A DNA stretch of 64,000 nt from Zygaena filipendulae (Eukaryota > Arthropoda > Insecta > Lepidoptera > Zygaenidae), in assembly GCA_907165275.2 (NCBI GenBank), contig OU015653.1, forward strand, positions 9,516,001 to 9,580,000. The letters run 5' to 3'. Positions 31,590-43,800 of the stretch are shown in pieces; within the stretch, counting starts at the first letter, position 1; every line of letters begins with the position of its first letter. The translations under genes were made by a program, and so were the position numbers. The notes under the pieces are model-generated. The model searched no databases. It had not been told where the DNA came from and saw only the letters and a list, made by a program, of their open reading frames with translations.

Positions 31590-32530
31590 GTTTTTAGACT
31601 TAGATAATGATACGGAATCTTTCGGGCGCTAATCCGACTCGCACTTGGCCGAACATAGGTACCTAGCACCCATTCCCTGGGTTGTGCCTGGGTAAAGACA
31701 ACAGAGACAAATTATTATTCAATGGCTCCACGTGGAGGATGCGCTATTTTCATTCATGACGGTCAGTGATGTATAAAATACCAAATACTTAGGTATTACC
31801 ACAGATAATATAATACCTACTATATTAGTACCTATGTTGATAGTATATATTCAAATGCCTTTTGACATTGTGTGGAATTTAGAAGATAAATTTTGTGTGG
31901 AACATTATAGATATTTTTTTTATATAGGTAAAAATTGTATTACCGCTTACTTTTAACTAAATTTTTCATCACAATGTAATCACACTAATTAGGATAGTGA
32001 GTAAGTATTCAATAGGTATAGCAATAATATTATATTAGGTATTAAAACCCGCCAAAGTTTCATCACAATCGGACTAATGATTTCTAAACGCACATACAAA
32101 CATTTATTTTTATTTTTAAACATTGTTAGTAATACAAATTAATTACATCAAATTAAATAGCTAGGTACATTAAGACATTTATTTGTTTGTGAGTTCATAA
32201 ACCATAATATAGCAATAGTTCATGTACTGACAATAAAACCTATTAGCGAATTGAAGACACTCAGGATAATGTTGGTATACAAAGCTATGTAATTTCTTAC
32301 CTAACAGTTTATAATTATGATTGTTAGTAAATGTTTGGCAGGCCCAGTCGGCAGTCTCCACCGCTGTAATTAGTACCTTAGCATTTATCGCTTGCAAAGT
32401 TTGTTTCCAAGTTTTACTTTAATAAATTGGATGTACTAAATGCTTACTAACTTCTTTATTAATAAACCTTTAATGCCATCACATATTTTATTGCAACCAT
32501 TCAAAATTACATCCAACTAGGGATTAATTT
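31590..32530 (+). repeat. Shared 3' module of Gr-III
   Basis: Landmarks are GATAATGATACGGAATC (31604), CACCCATTCCCTGGGT (31667), TAGCGAATTGAAGACACTCA (32246), CATTTATCGCTTGCAAAG (32382) and TTTAATAAATTGGATG (AATAAA at 32421-32426). It is the closest relative of the block after Gr-I. Confidence 0.6.
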
Positions 32531-32636
32531 CAGCGAAAATATAATATTAAAGTTACCTGTGTACAGGTAACAAACAGGTGGACATAACAGTTAAAATATG
32601 CTTTTCTACGTTCTTACCTCAGACGAAATAATTAAT

Positions 32637-33012
32637 CCCTACTAATATTATAAATGCGAAAATAACTGTCCGTCATCATCAAATTTTGTACACACGTTGC
32701 ATAAGTACAGAGAAGAACATAGGGTACTTTTTATCCCGGAAGTCCCGCAGGAACTCCGAAATTTCCGCGGGTGAAACCGCGGGGACAGCTTTTAATGAAT
32801 ATTTCTAGCCTTCGTTATGATTGTTTCGAGTAAACTTATTCGACTGATGGTTTTATCTGTAATTTTTTTAATACTAGCTGTGCCCCGCGGTTTCACCCGC
32901 AGTAATTCCAGTAAACCCGCGGGGATTCTAGGATAAAAGTACGGTATGTCCTTCTCTGAACCCCTGACAACGTGCATGCCATATTCCATCCAAATCCGTT
33001 TTTGCGTGATTG
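32637..33012. repeat. Two family S repeats, head to head
   Basis: A + copy (32637-32795) runs from CTACTAATATTATAAATGCG to GGTGAAACCGCGGGGACAGC. A - copy (32872-33012) opens CTAGCTGTGCCCCGCGGTTT and ends CCAAATCCGTTTTTGCGTG. Confidence 0.7.
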
Positions 33013-33349
33013 AGTATTACTAAACGTATGCGAGGATAAGAGCTCGGAAGCGCATTTTCATCCGACTTGTTTCAAATTTATCGTCACTGCTCAGCTCCTA
33101 TGTGTCTTAGCGTTATGTTATAGGTATAGCCTATAACCTGCCCAGGAGTATGGACTACAATCGTACTAAGTTTGGTTAAAATAGTTTTTGACCCATGCGT
33201 GCACATACAGATAGACAGACAGACAAAAAATTTACTGATTGCATTTTTGGCATCAGTATCGATCACCATTCATTCTCCAATATTAATTTTGAATATATAT
33301 TCAATGTTCAGAATTGACCTCTACAGTTTTATTATAAGTACCTATACTA

Positions 33350-33700
33350 CGTGTTAATGATTTAACTGAAAACCTGATAGATACACCCCATTTAAAAGAA
33401 TAAAGAATGATTAAAATATATTTTATGTCGAAAAAATTTATACTTTAAAAGTTATTCAACTTTAGTTTGGAGGTGACCTATCTACGAAATTCCAAGCGCT
33501 ACACCCGCGCCTACCGGTTCAATTTTTTTGCTGCGGGCGGCGTACGCGCCAAATATTGTATTATAAATAATTTAGGCATGGGCTAGTAAAAATGAAAAAA
33601 CATAACCTACCTATATTAAAACATAGTGCGATCGATCCGCTAATACATTCTGAGCAAACTACTTTCTACATAGTTTTCAGTTAATTCATTAACACGTTGT
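33350..33700. repeat. Family R element, long copy
   Basis: The left end GTGTTAATGATTTAACTGAA and right end TTCAGTTAATTCATTAACAC are inverted repeats. The interior has GCGGGCGGCGTACGCGCCAA and CACCCGCGCCTACCGGTTC. The copy at 54982-55312 lies in the opposite orientation. Confidence 0.65.
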
Positions 33701-34578
33701 AGATATAGATAATACTTTTTTTGAATGTGGGGGTTTAGGGGGGGGGGGGGGGTGTCAAAATTTGTTATTTTTAAACTACAATGCACCATTTTCGAGATAT
33801 TGCCTGACGAAATTTTGATATTTAAAACTGTGTCACATTTCAGAGATTAGCCGGAACAAACAGACAGACAAACAGAGAAAAAAAATCTTTTTGTTGTTTT
33901 TGTGTCGTATACATATACTTTCATATGCATTTAGTAAAAAGCTGTTAATTTTAAATTACAAACATACTTCAATTTTATTTATTTGTAATTTTATCACCTA
34001 TACATATATGTATATTTCACAATCGAACCGTAATATTTACATCGCAGACCAATCCCTAAACTGAAAGAACTATCACACCCGGAACAGTATGGCCTTATTT
34101 TTACTAACAACAAGTAAAAAGATTGTCGATACTCGATTGCGATACTTTTTTAAGTTACTGTTTTTCAGCCCTAAAAAATGATTAACTTTGCGTCAGCCAA
34201 TCGCACCCAGCAAAACTCGCCTCTCTCCCCGCCGTAAATCAGTGACAAGTGTTTAAAACAAAAATGCTCCGATGCGCTCTCCATTCATCCTCCTTGCATC
34301 CATCCATCCATACATACTTACAAACTTTCGCGTTTATAATATTAGTAGGATGTTTCTTGTGACTTATTGTATAAATAGTTGTGGAATCCTTCACTTCCAA
34401 ATTGTTCCTTCAAAATCACTAATGATGCCGTCTCATGAACTGGCAATATTTCACATTCAGAAAATATGTAGTTGTTCATACAGTGTAGGTACTTTTACAA
34501 TTTAATTTTTATTTTTACTGATTATCACTTTCATAAATCTTATTATTATTATCTTATAATGGTTTAAATTTAAACCCA

Positions 34579-34818
34579 CTCACTCAACTGTTAATTAGGT
34601 CGATACATATAGATACCATAATATTATTATCATCGAACAATAATGTGTCCAGGTATTTAGGAACACTTACGATGCATTTATGATAAAAGCTGTCCTTAGT
34701 TAAATTACCATACTTTGTGTTTTAAATATGTAAATGGAAAGCTCGAAGGAAAATAGCTGTTCGTGTTTCGGGACTGAACGTGAAACCATATTGAATACCT
34801 AACGTTTCCTTACAAACA
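34579..34818 (+). promoter_or_regulatory. Conserved 5' flank of Gr-IV (putative promoter region)
   Basis: Nearly the same as 8935-9164 before Gr-II, including TTACGATGCATTTATGATAA, TGTGTTTTAAATATGTAAAT and AACGTGAAACCATATTGAAT. Small indels occur around TTCGTGTTTCGGGACTGAAC. Function inferred from conservation. Confidence 0.5.
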
Positions 34819-37800
34819 ATGAAGTATAGCGAATATTTATCGAAAGATATATTAGACAGTGATTTTGTGAAACCGTTTGCGCCGTTTCTTTTGCAACAAT
34901 TAATTACAGGCAGTAATTATGTGGATATACGTAGTAATTTTGTTACATCTAGATCATTTCACCAAAAATTTTATTCGTTTCTTTGGATTGTGCTCCTTCT
35001 ATTTTCATTATGGGTTATGGAAGAGAAATGCTACGAAATTTTTTATTTCAAAAGTTTTACCGTTTATATTGCAATAAGTTTGCTTATTTTAATACAGTGC
35101 CTTTCAATTTTTTTAAGCATGATTCACAAAGTTTTTTTTACTGAAAAGCAAATGATTAATGTATATCTCAATCTCCAAAAAATCGATCATTATTTACGCT
35201 CGATACACAAAAAATATTTTTACAGAAATCATTTAATTCTTAATATTGGTTTCTTGTTAGTTTTAGACATATCCTTCTTCACTGGAATGGTAATCCACAT
35301 CACCGAGTACAATCTAAATCCGTGGGTTTCAATACCATTACTTTTAGGAACTCTTAGCGTTTATGTAGATATATTAATGTTAATGAGCTTCGTGCACCAT
35401 CTAAGTGTTCGCTTAAATTTTTTATGTACAATTTTCAAAAATGTTCTATTTAATCTATCGCAATATCAAAATGATAATGGCAGCGTGGTTTCTATTGATG
35501 ATTTGCCGGAAATAGCATCGGATCCAACACAAATTGTGATTTGTCTCCGGAATATACTGGACACATTTAAATTAGTGTCCGAGTTATGTAGTTTTCCGGT
35601 AAGTTATGCGTTTTTATTTGACTAAATTAAATAATCTATTTAAATTACAAAAAACATATTTAGGAACTAAATATAATATAATACAAATACGAATAAAAAA
35701 TGCTCATTTAATCAGTAGATATTAAGAACTTAGCTATGAAAATAGTCATTATATAATTAATTAGTAATTTATTTTTATTAATTTATTTTTATTTTGTTAA
35801 AAATATCACACTTACACACATTTTTTACTTCTTTTATCCATTATTTACATTTTTATTTTATTTTATTTATTTTTTAGGTTCTCCAACAATGAGTACCTAC
35901 AATCCTTATAAAATAAATTCATCTACATAATAATATGCTTATTGCTTCATTAATTATAGAAGAACACAACATGCACCAAAAAAAAACTAAATCAACAAAG
36001 TACTGCAGGCGGCCCAAACCAAATTCACTGCGAGTACAACACTGTGTGCTCTCTGGTTGCATTACTCCTTGGCCACAGTCTCGGCGGCGGCGGTGGCGGC
36101 GGCGGCGGCAGCAAAAACAAACGGTAGACAACATACGAAGTCAGCCACAGCTATCAGCGGCGCGAGATGTGGCCCACTTCTTATGTTGTCTACCATTTGT
36201 TTTTGCCGCTGCCGCCGCCGCCACCGCCGCCGCCGAGACTGTGGCGCCGCCCTTACTCCTCGCAAGCAGTAGCCTCCTTAATTTCGGAATAGATGTAGTA
36301 GCCAATTTAAAAAAAAAATTTTTTTTTTTGCTATTTTCCATGCACCTATCCAAACATACTTACTCTCTGGGAATTTATAAAATTTCAGTTTCCCATCAAT
36401 TTCACGTTTTGGACGTCATGTAGGTATCAGCCATGGATAGATTTTTTTCTCGATTCAATACTAATAGTCATTGGATAAAACAAGCCTTTTTTAGTTACCT
36501 ACCTATAGTGTTAAGTACTTAGTCGTTAAAATGTCGTTAAAGTTGCAGTCTTGAACGTTCAGAGATGCTACCAGGCACCATGCCATAACGCTTAGTCATT
36601 ATTTTGTTCTAATAGGTTTTCACTTTACCCATTCGGCCCCAAATTATACTTACCGATATTTATTTCTTTTTCAGATTTTTAAATTTGTTTGTGAACTATT
36701 TACATGGATGTTTCTTACAATACAAGGGATAGTTTTCGGAAGGTTAACTAATGTATGTATCTACTTATGCTACTCTACTTCTATTTAAACTTTTCTTATT
36801 TTGTAGATACCTCCTGATCTGTCAAAAAGAACCGGGATTTGTCCATAAAACACAAAATGTTTAAAATGGATAAATATATCCAAAAATTTATAGTAGATAC
36901 TTTTGGATTGTCCGTATTTGATTGTCTTACCGCCGCACTCAGAGTCGACTTTAATGATTACTTAGATAAGTATAGATTTTTAAAACAAAACTGCCGCAAT
37001 CAGACAAGTTTAATAAATGTTAATTGACATTTAACTAATTAAGTTACATCTCATTAAATGCCAATTACCTAACAATAATTTACGGAACGTCTCTGATTGC
37101 GGCAGTTTGGTTTTAAAAATCTATACCTAACTAAGTAATCATTAAAGTCGACTCTGAGTGTGGCCGTTAATGACGTAAATATTAAATTTTAGCCAAGTGA
37201 TCGTCGTTAGATTTGAAGATCAAACATTCCCGGTTTACGTCATCTTCTGTCACTCTTGCCAGAATAGTCTAATCTAGTCACTAAATGCAAGAGGCAATTA
37301 CGCCTCATTTAAAATTGGAGTTCCAGCAAAATTGACTGACACTATTCTAGCTGTACATAACTGGCCTGAAGACATTTGTATTAAGTTGTGGCGTAATACT
37401 TTTCGTCGTAAAACCGACCAAATATAAGATGCTAAGTCCTAAAATCATTCAGGTTACCTATCAAAACGTCAGAGGCCTACGCAGTAAAACTACAGTGTTC
37501 AAGCAAGCTGTATTAATTGATAATTCTGATATTATCGCTGTGACGGAGTCGTTTCTGGTGAGTTCGGTGAATAACGCTGAACTGTTTCCTCCCGGCTATG
37601 CAGTGATACGCAAGGACCGCGACAGCGACTCAGGCTGGGGTGGCGTATTACTCGCGGTGAAGGATCACCTCACTGTACGGCACATCACTAACATCGATGG
37701 ACTCACCCCTGATAAAGAGCTAATATGTGCTATTGTTTCGTCTACTAGCGTCAAATTTCTCTGCTGTGTCGTGTATTTACCACCTAGTTACAAAGATGAC

Positions 37801-40800
37801 CAGTATATCGGCGTTTTGAATGTATTGGAGTCAGTTATATGCACTTATTCACAATTAGACGTCTTGATTATTGGTGATTTTAATTTAAAATCATGTAGTT
37901 CGTCCATTAAAACGCATTATAATAATTTTTGTGAATTATGTACACTCCGTCAACACAATGGTATTTGCAATGACTACGGCGATATGTTAGATCTGGTGTT
38001 GTGCGGCCTGCCGTCCGGGTGTGCGTTCCGTGGGTTTGGGTGCGTTGTTTGGTTAAAATTTCACTCGTTTGAGTTGCAACCAAGCCACAGAACGATCGAG
38101 TTGTTTTTATAACCTCAAAATATTTGAAATTTCAGGCGCCATTTGTTTTCTCTCAACTCACATTGCAAATAAGACTGTTTTACGTCCAATTATAAACTTT
38201 TTGTGACTACGACACCTCCCCTTTGTTTGTAAGAACTCCAATTAATTTCTTATTCGACGAATCTGGTTTTTGGCGCAACCTTTGACACTTCATAAACAAT
38301 ACATAGCTGTCAGAGTGAAAATTAACCTGCTTCGGAGATGGTTGTTTGGTTGTTACACTCTAAGCCACGGAACGGGTGAAACTACGCTCTGACAGTTGTC
38401 AGAGTAAAATTTCACCAAGCCACAGAACGGGTTCAGAGCGCGCTCGAGCGCGTTCGAGTGCATTCGTGCGAAGCCACGGAACGCACACCGGGCGTGTGCG
38501 CGTCGCCGGTGATATCGAGCCGCTGGTCGCCTCCGACGCGTACCACCCGCCCCTCCAGGTTACACTGCGCATGCCGCGCGGGCGCTGTCCCCCGCCGCCG
38601 CCGCCCTCCCCCCCGCCGCTGCCGCGGGACCGTGCAGTGCAATTTGCTCCAGATTGGAATTTTCGTAGGGCAGATCTAAGTACATTATATTCATCTCTTT
38701 CCTGCATAGACTGGTCAGACCTAACGCAATCGAATGATGTTAACGCCGCTACAGATATTTTTTTTTATTCTAAAATCAACTCGTGTTTAAATGACTACGT
38801 TCCTATCAAAAGGCGCTGTGTGCTTACGCCTAGGTATACTTATCCTGTTTGGTTTACACCTGACGTAATACGTAACATTAAGTATAAAGACTTTCACCAT
38901 AAACGGTTCAAGAAACAGGGTAAAGAATTTAATAGGCAATTATTTAAATACTACCGTACTTTGGTTAAACAGCAAATTAAAATAGCGTACAAACAATACA
39001 TGGCACGACTCGAAAATAACTTGTGTAATGACCCTACTTTGTTTTGGACTTTTGTCAGAAATCAGCGTGGGGACAAACACAGATATGATCACTTCTCATA
39101 CGGTGACAAGGTGGTGACCGGGCAAGACGCTGCGGATTCGTTCGCTGACTATTTTTCTTCCGTTTTCCAAAGCGTGATTCCGAGGTGTGACGCTGACGAG
39201 GCGCAGCGCGGCGCGGCGGGCTGGGACTCGGCGCGCGTCGCCATCGACGGCGTCGACGAAGCGGACGTGCGTCGTGCTGCGCGTCGTCTGAAGCCGCGTT
39301 CGGCTGCGGGACCAGATGCTATTCCACCGTTCCTGGTTAAGGATTGCATATCTGTGTTTATGAGCCCACTCCTCCACATATTCAATCTGTCATTGATGTC
39401 TTCTATCTATCCACATGTGTGGAAAACATCCTGCGTAACGCCGGTTCCGAAGAGCAGTTCTAGCAAAGATGTCATAGACTTTAGGCCCATAGCCGTCCTC
39501 TCTGTCTTCGGCAAATTGTTTGAAATAATTTTGAATGCGCGTATAAGTTCTCAGATTCGCTTGACGTTGATTGAAAATCAACACGGATTCAGAGCTGGTA
39601 GATCGACCACAACTAACCACGTCAACTTTTCCAGTTATGTCGCAGCCGAAATGGATGCTGGCAGACAAGTTGATGTGACGTACTTTGATTTTAAAAAAGC
39701 TTTCGATCGAGTGGATAATGACATACTGCTTGGAAAGCTGGCTGATGTAGGATTCACTCCTAAACTTCTCCAGTTCTTTGCCAACTATCTCAGCAATAGA
39801 GCACAGTATGTCAAGGTATCAGGTTACTATTCTTCTCTCTACTTCACTCGGTCGGGAGTAAGCCAGGGTAGTACGCTTGGGCCTACCCTGTTCCTAGTGA
39901 TGATAAACGATTTGCCGAGGGCAGCGAGGGTGGCTGTGTCTTTGTTATTCGCGGATGATTTAAAGCTGTTCCTCGGGGTGAAAAACGTAGCTGACTGCGA
40001 CTCTCTCCAGCGAGACATCGATGCGATTGAGCAGTGGAGTGAGGACAACCGCCTGCTCTTCAATGCCAACAAGTGCAAGGTGATCAGTTTAACTCGCTCT
40101 CGATCGCCACTTCTTTATAACTACCACCTCAAGAGCGGCGCCCTCGAGCGCGTCACTAAGATTCGGGACTTGGGACTTACCGTTGACTCACAATTTAACT
40201 TCAGGGACCACGTGACTGACATAAGTACTAAAGCACATAAGACCTTGGGCTTCATATTTCGTACATGCAACGACTTTCATAACGTCAATGTTGCCATCAC
40301 GTTGTTTAACGCGTACGTACGTAGTAAATTGGAATACGACGCAGTAATTTGGGATCCGTACGAGGCTAAATACATTATAATGTTAGAGAAAGTACAGCGC
40401 AAATTCGCCAGATATCTGTACAAAAAACTGTATCGGTATTACCCCTATTTATACCCATCATCTTTTGTAGCGGGAATGGTCGGTCTCAATACTTTAGAAT
40501 TTAGACGCAAGATTCTTCTGGTTATCAATTTTTATAATCTTCTGCACAACGTAATTGATAACTCCCCTACTTTGGAGCGGATTGCACTGTACGTCCCCAA
40601 CAACTACACTCGCGGCTGCGGCGGCGGGCGCGGCGGGGGTGGCGGGGGCGCACGCCGTGTGCGCCCGCTGCTCGCGCCGGCCGCGTCGCATACGCTGCGC
40701 GCCGGCCACGCGCCGCACGCTCGGGCCGCAGAGTTACTGAACGCACTGCTCGCCTACTCACCTGGCACTGATATATTTGCCGACAGTTTATCAACAGTGG

Positions 40801-43800
40801 TTGCAAATGCCATTATGTTTCTAAGTCAATCGGACTATCTAACGCTGTAATCCTTTGGGCACTTACCTGTATTTACAGTGTAATTTCTATAAATAAATAA
40901 TAAATAAATAATAAATAGAAGATAAGTTCTCGCATTTTTGACAGATATGCTCTTTGTTGGCTTCAAGAATCCAAGGTTTTTGATTCCAAAAGCACACCAG
41001 AAGAATTCGGGAACGGTTTAATCGGGCGACCTTAGCGACTGGCAAAACGCCAAAACGAGAGAGATTAAACCCGAAAATACAGCCGTAGCAAACCGACATT
41101 CTTCTAAACATTGTCAAAATTTGATTTACAAAAATTTAAAGCAGGTACCTAACTAATTTTAATAAAGTATCAAAATAAAATGTATGAAATTAAATTTATA
41201 GTAGTAGATTTAAATTTGATTACGCATTTAAAAGTATTTAAAATTATGGTGCAAAAACACCAAATATTCTACGTGATCTGGCAAGAGTCTGTAATCTGTT
41301 ACGTTTTTGTTCGTATAGATTTCCTACCTTTGAGAAAAGTCCTTCAGAATAATATACCGAGCTTCCACAAGACGATAAAAATATTCGTGATAAAAACTCA
41401 TGAGGGATAATTCAAGTGTGCGGGTCTAGCGGGAGCATTGTTGGTGTTATCGGTTCCCGCCGGGGAACCACGGCCCGGCCCCGACTGTAGATTGTAGGAG
41501 GACTATAATATGCAGCGTAGCGTGTAAGAGTACGGGAGATACCGATGCTAATTCGGGATTCACTCGAGCGTCGTTGGGACCTATTGGGTTTTGAAGATTA
41601 AGAGGTATAAACAAAATAAGGTTATATGATGTTTTTTCATTCACCGGTGGGTTTAGCTTCTACAGGCTTCAAAAATGTAAAAAAAAAATAGTAACATGGA
41701 AATACTCGAGCACGTCAGATATTGTAGTTTAGATACTCCAAGGTGTCTCTGATAGGTATCGAAAATATATTCATCTGCCGATTTGCGTGGTGGGGGTGGC
41801 CATCCGGAAGGGGAGAAAATGAAAAAAAAAATTACTCCAGCGCGTCAGATATTCAAAGGGGATATTAAGTGAACCCTAAAAATGCTCCCCGTCGAAAATC
41901 TGACGATTTAGAGGTGACGCAAGATAGTAGCGAATTTTTGAAAATGCAAAAAAAAATCTCAATTTTGAAATACTCGAGCGTATCAGATTATTTTACAGAA
42001 GGTTCAGCTTGCAGTTCAAGTTATGTTGGCTTAAAATCTGACAATAATTTTGAGGGATATTATTAATCTGACTGCTAGAAACAAATCTTATGATTTATTT
42101 TTAAGATTTTTTTTATTTCTGACATAAGTTTAATAACTTTATGAGCTACTTATTTCTTGTTCACAAAAAACACACTTCATATTTCTATGAAATATGTAAA
42201 AGCTCACAAAATATTATTCACAAAACTAACTTTAAAGCACAAACAAGCCAGAGCGTCTTACATATAATAACATGAACTAGAACGCATTGTTTTGTAATAA
42301 GCTGTCAAGTAAAATGGCGTCATGAGCGATGAACATCAGCGTGGAAATGGTGCGAGAGAGTCAGAGATAGACAAAAAGTGAAAGGGAGAGAGAGGCGCGA
42401 AGTGGAGTAATACACCTAACTACCTTAACAGCTACTTTTTAGAAATCGGTTAAAAATTACATTAAAGTGAAATGTTATATGTTAACCTATAGTTTGATGT
42501 AATACTTACCTTAACTTATTTTAATATGTATTTTAACCGACCACAAAAAGTTATAATTCGATACGTTTAGCACCGTGATATGCTGTGATGACGTTATGTC
42601 GACGAAAAGTAGTGTGAGGATGGTGCAAGAGAGAGAGAGATAGAGAAAATGTAAGAGGGAAAGAAAGGCAGAGATATGAATAGGTACATGGTTCACTGCA
42701 GCTGCTCGTTCTAAACTTTAAAGACGATTTTTGTTTCTTCGGCTTTTTAAAATCGGCAGATTATATTTTTCCCACTATCTTTGAGTTATTTACTTTAAAA
42801 TAAAAAATAAATCAATGTCGATGTTGCGTTTTTTTTTGCAAGTTTGTGATCCTCTAACTCCCTTACGTCACGTTCAAATCGTCAGATTATTCATATACAC
42901 ACTTTTCAGCATATAATTAACCCACCATATCTTAATCTGACGCGCTCGAGTATTTCGAGTTATCGATTTTTTTTTACTAATCTGATCGGTTATTCTAGAT
43001 GCACCCACCAGTGTAGAGGGCCTATATTTGGTGCAAGGTACCCCCCATATGTTCATCTGACGCGCTTTAGCAAATCCACAAATCCCCTCTTGGGCGCCCG
43101 TACTATAAACTTCGTTAGCGAAATTCAGGATTTCCATCGTTAGGTATTGGCCACGCGACGTCGTTGGCCAGGCCGGCGCCCGACAGCGTGTTGGAGGCGC
43201 AGATGTGCCACGGCATGCCCAGTATGCGCTCCAGATATAGGTAATATATTGTTCGTGACTTGTGGCGTCAAGGTCGCCGTTAACAATATTCGACGTGTCA
43301 TTCTCGATAAACACGGCGATAATAACCAAAATTGGCATAAAAATGGTGGCTGAAATGTGTACCCAGCTTCTAATAAGTCTAAAAAATCTCTTACTTACCT
43401 TACATTTTGTTTTTTTTCTAGACGGTGTCTCTTTTGGAAGCAGTCGTCTTAGGCTCCTGGATACTTTTTTATTGGATATTATTATTGCTTGTGACAATAT
43501 GTATTGGTTGGTTTACAAAACAAGCAAAAGATATGAAATCACTATGTATTCATGCACTTTCAAATTATTACGAAGGTAAGCAAAAATAGTAGGTAAATAC
43601 TTAATCCCATCAAGTGTGGAAATGGAAACTAAGTTCAATATTAAAAAGTTAAGTTTAGTTTTTTTCAACAAGCCAAATTTTTACAAGGGCATCTAAGATT
43701 TGTTGACCTTTAAATATAATAGTAGATTATGCACCGAGAGAGTAAAGCAGTGTCTTACGTCACGGGCGGCATATTGGACCCTGAGCGTAAGGAGGGACTC

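Larger units (their letters stand above)
30423..34818. other. Gr-III to Gr-IV intergenic region
   Basis: No intact gene. It holds a pogo-like deletion derivative (30545-31483), the Gr 3' module (31590-32530), two family S repeats in opposite orientation (32637-32795, 32872-33012), a family R element (33350-33700), a run of 15 G near 33738-33752, unassigned AT-rich DNA and the conserved 5' flank of Gr-IV. Confidence 0.6.
37170..40918 (+). mobile_element. 5'-truncated CR1/Jockey-type LINE
   Basis: Non-LTR retrotransposon in Gr-IV intron 2, same strand as the gene. It keeps the end of ORF1 (from about 37170; the readable stretch 37287-37428 ends LWRNTFRRKTDQI), overlapped closely by the ORF2 start (TAAGATG). 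It then has endonuclease, reverse transcriptase and a tail of AATAAATAAATAA repeats ending near 40918. ORF2 is split by a 468-bp element but otherwise open. The upstream border coincides with the right flank of a family P MITE. Confidence 0.85.

Noticed and set aside
32179..32397. 72-codon open frame on the - strand in the Gr-III 3' module
   Set aside because: The frame is not conserved in the corresponding blocks after Gr-I, Gr-II and Gr-IV.
36057..36423. Ala- and Arg-rich open frames on both strands
   Set aside because: They arise from the CGG palindrome; the same DNA reads open in both directions.
42874..43497. 207-codon open frame on the - strand
   Set aside because: It overlaps Gr-IV exon 3 on the other strand and shifts through unrelated repeats; only the short GC-rich island in another frame looks coding-like.
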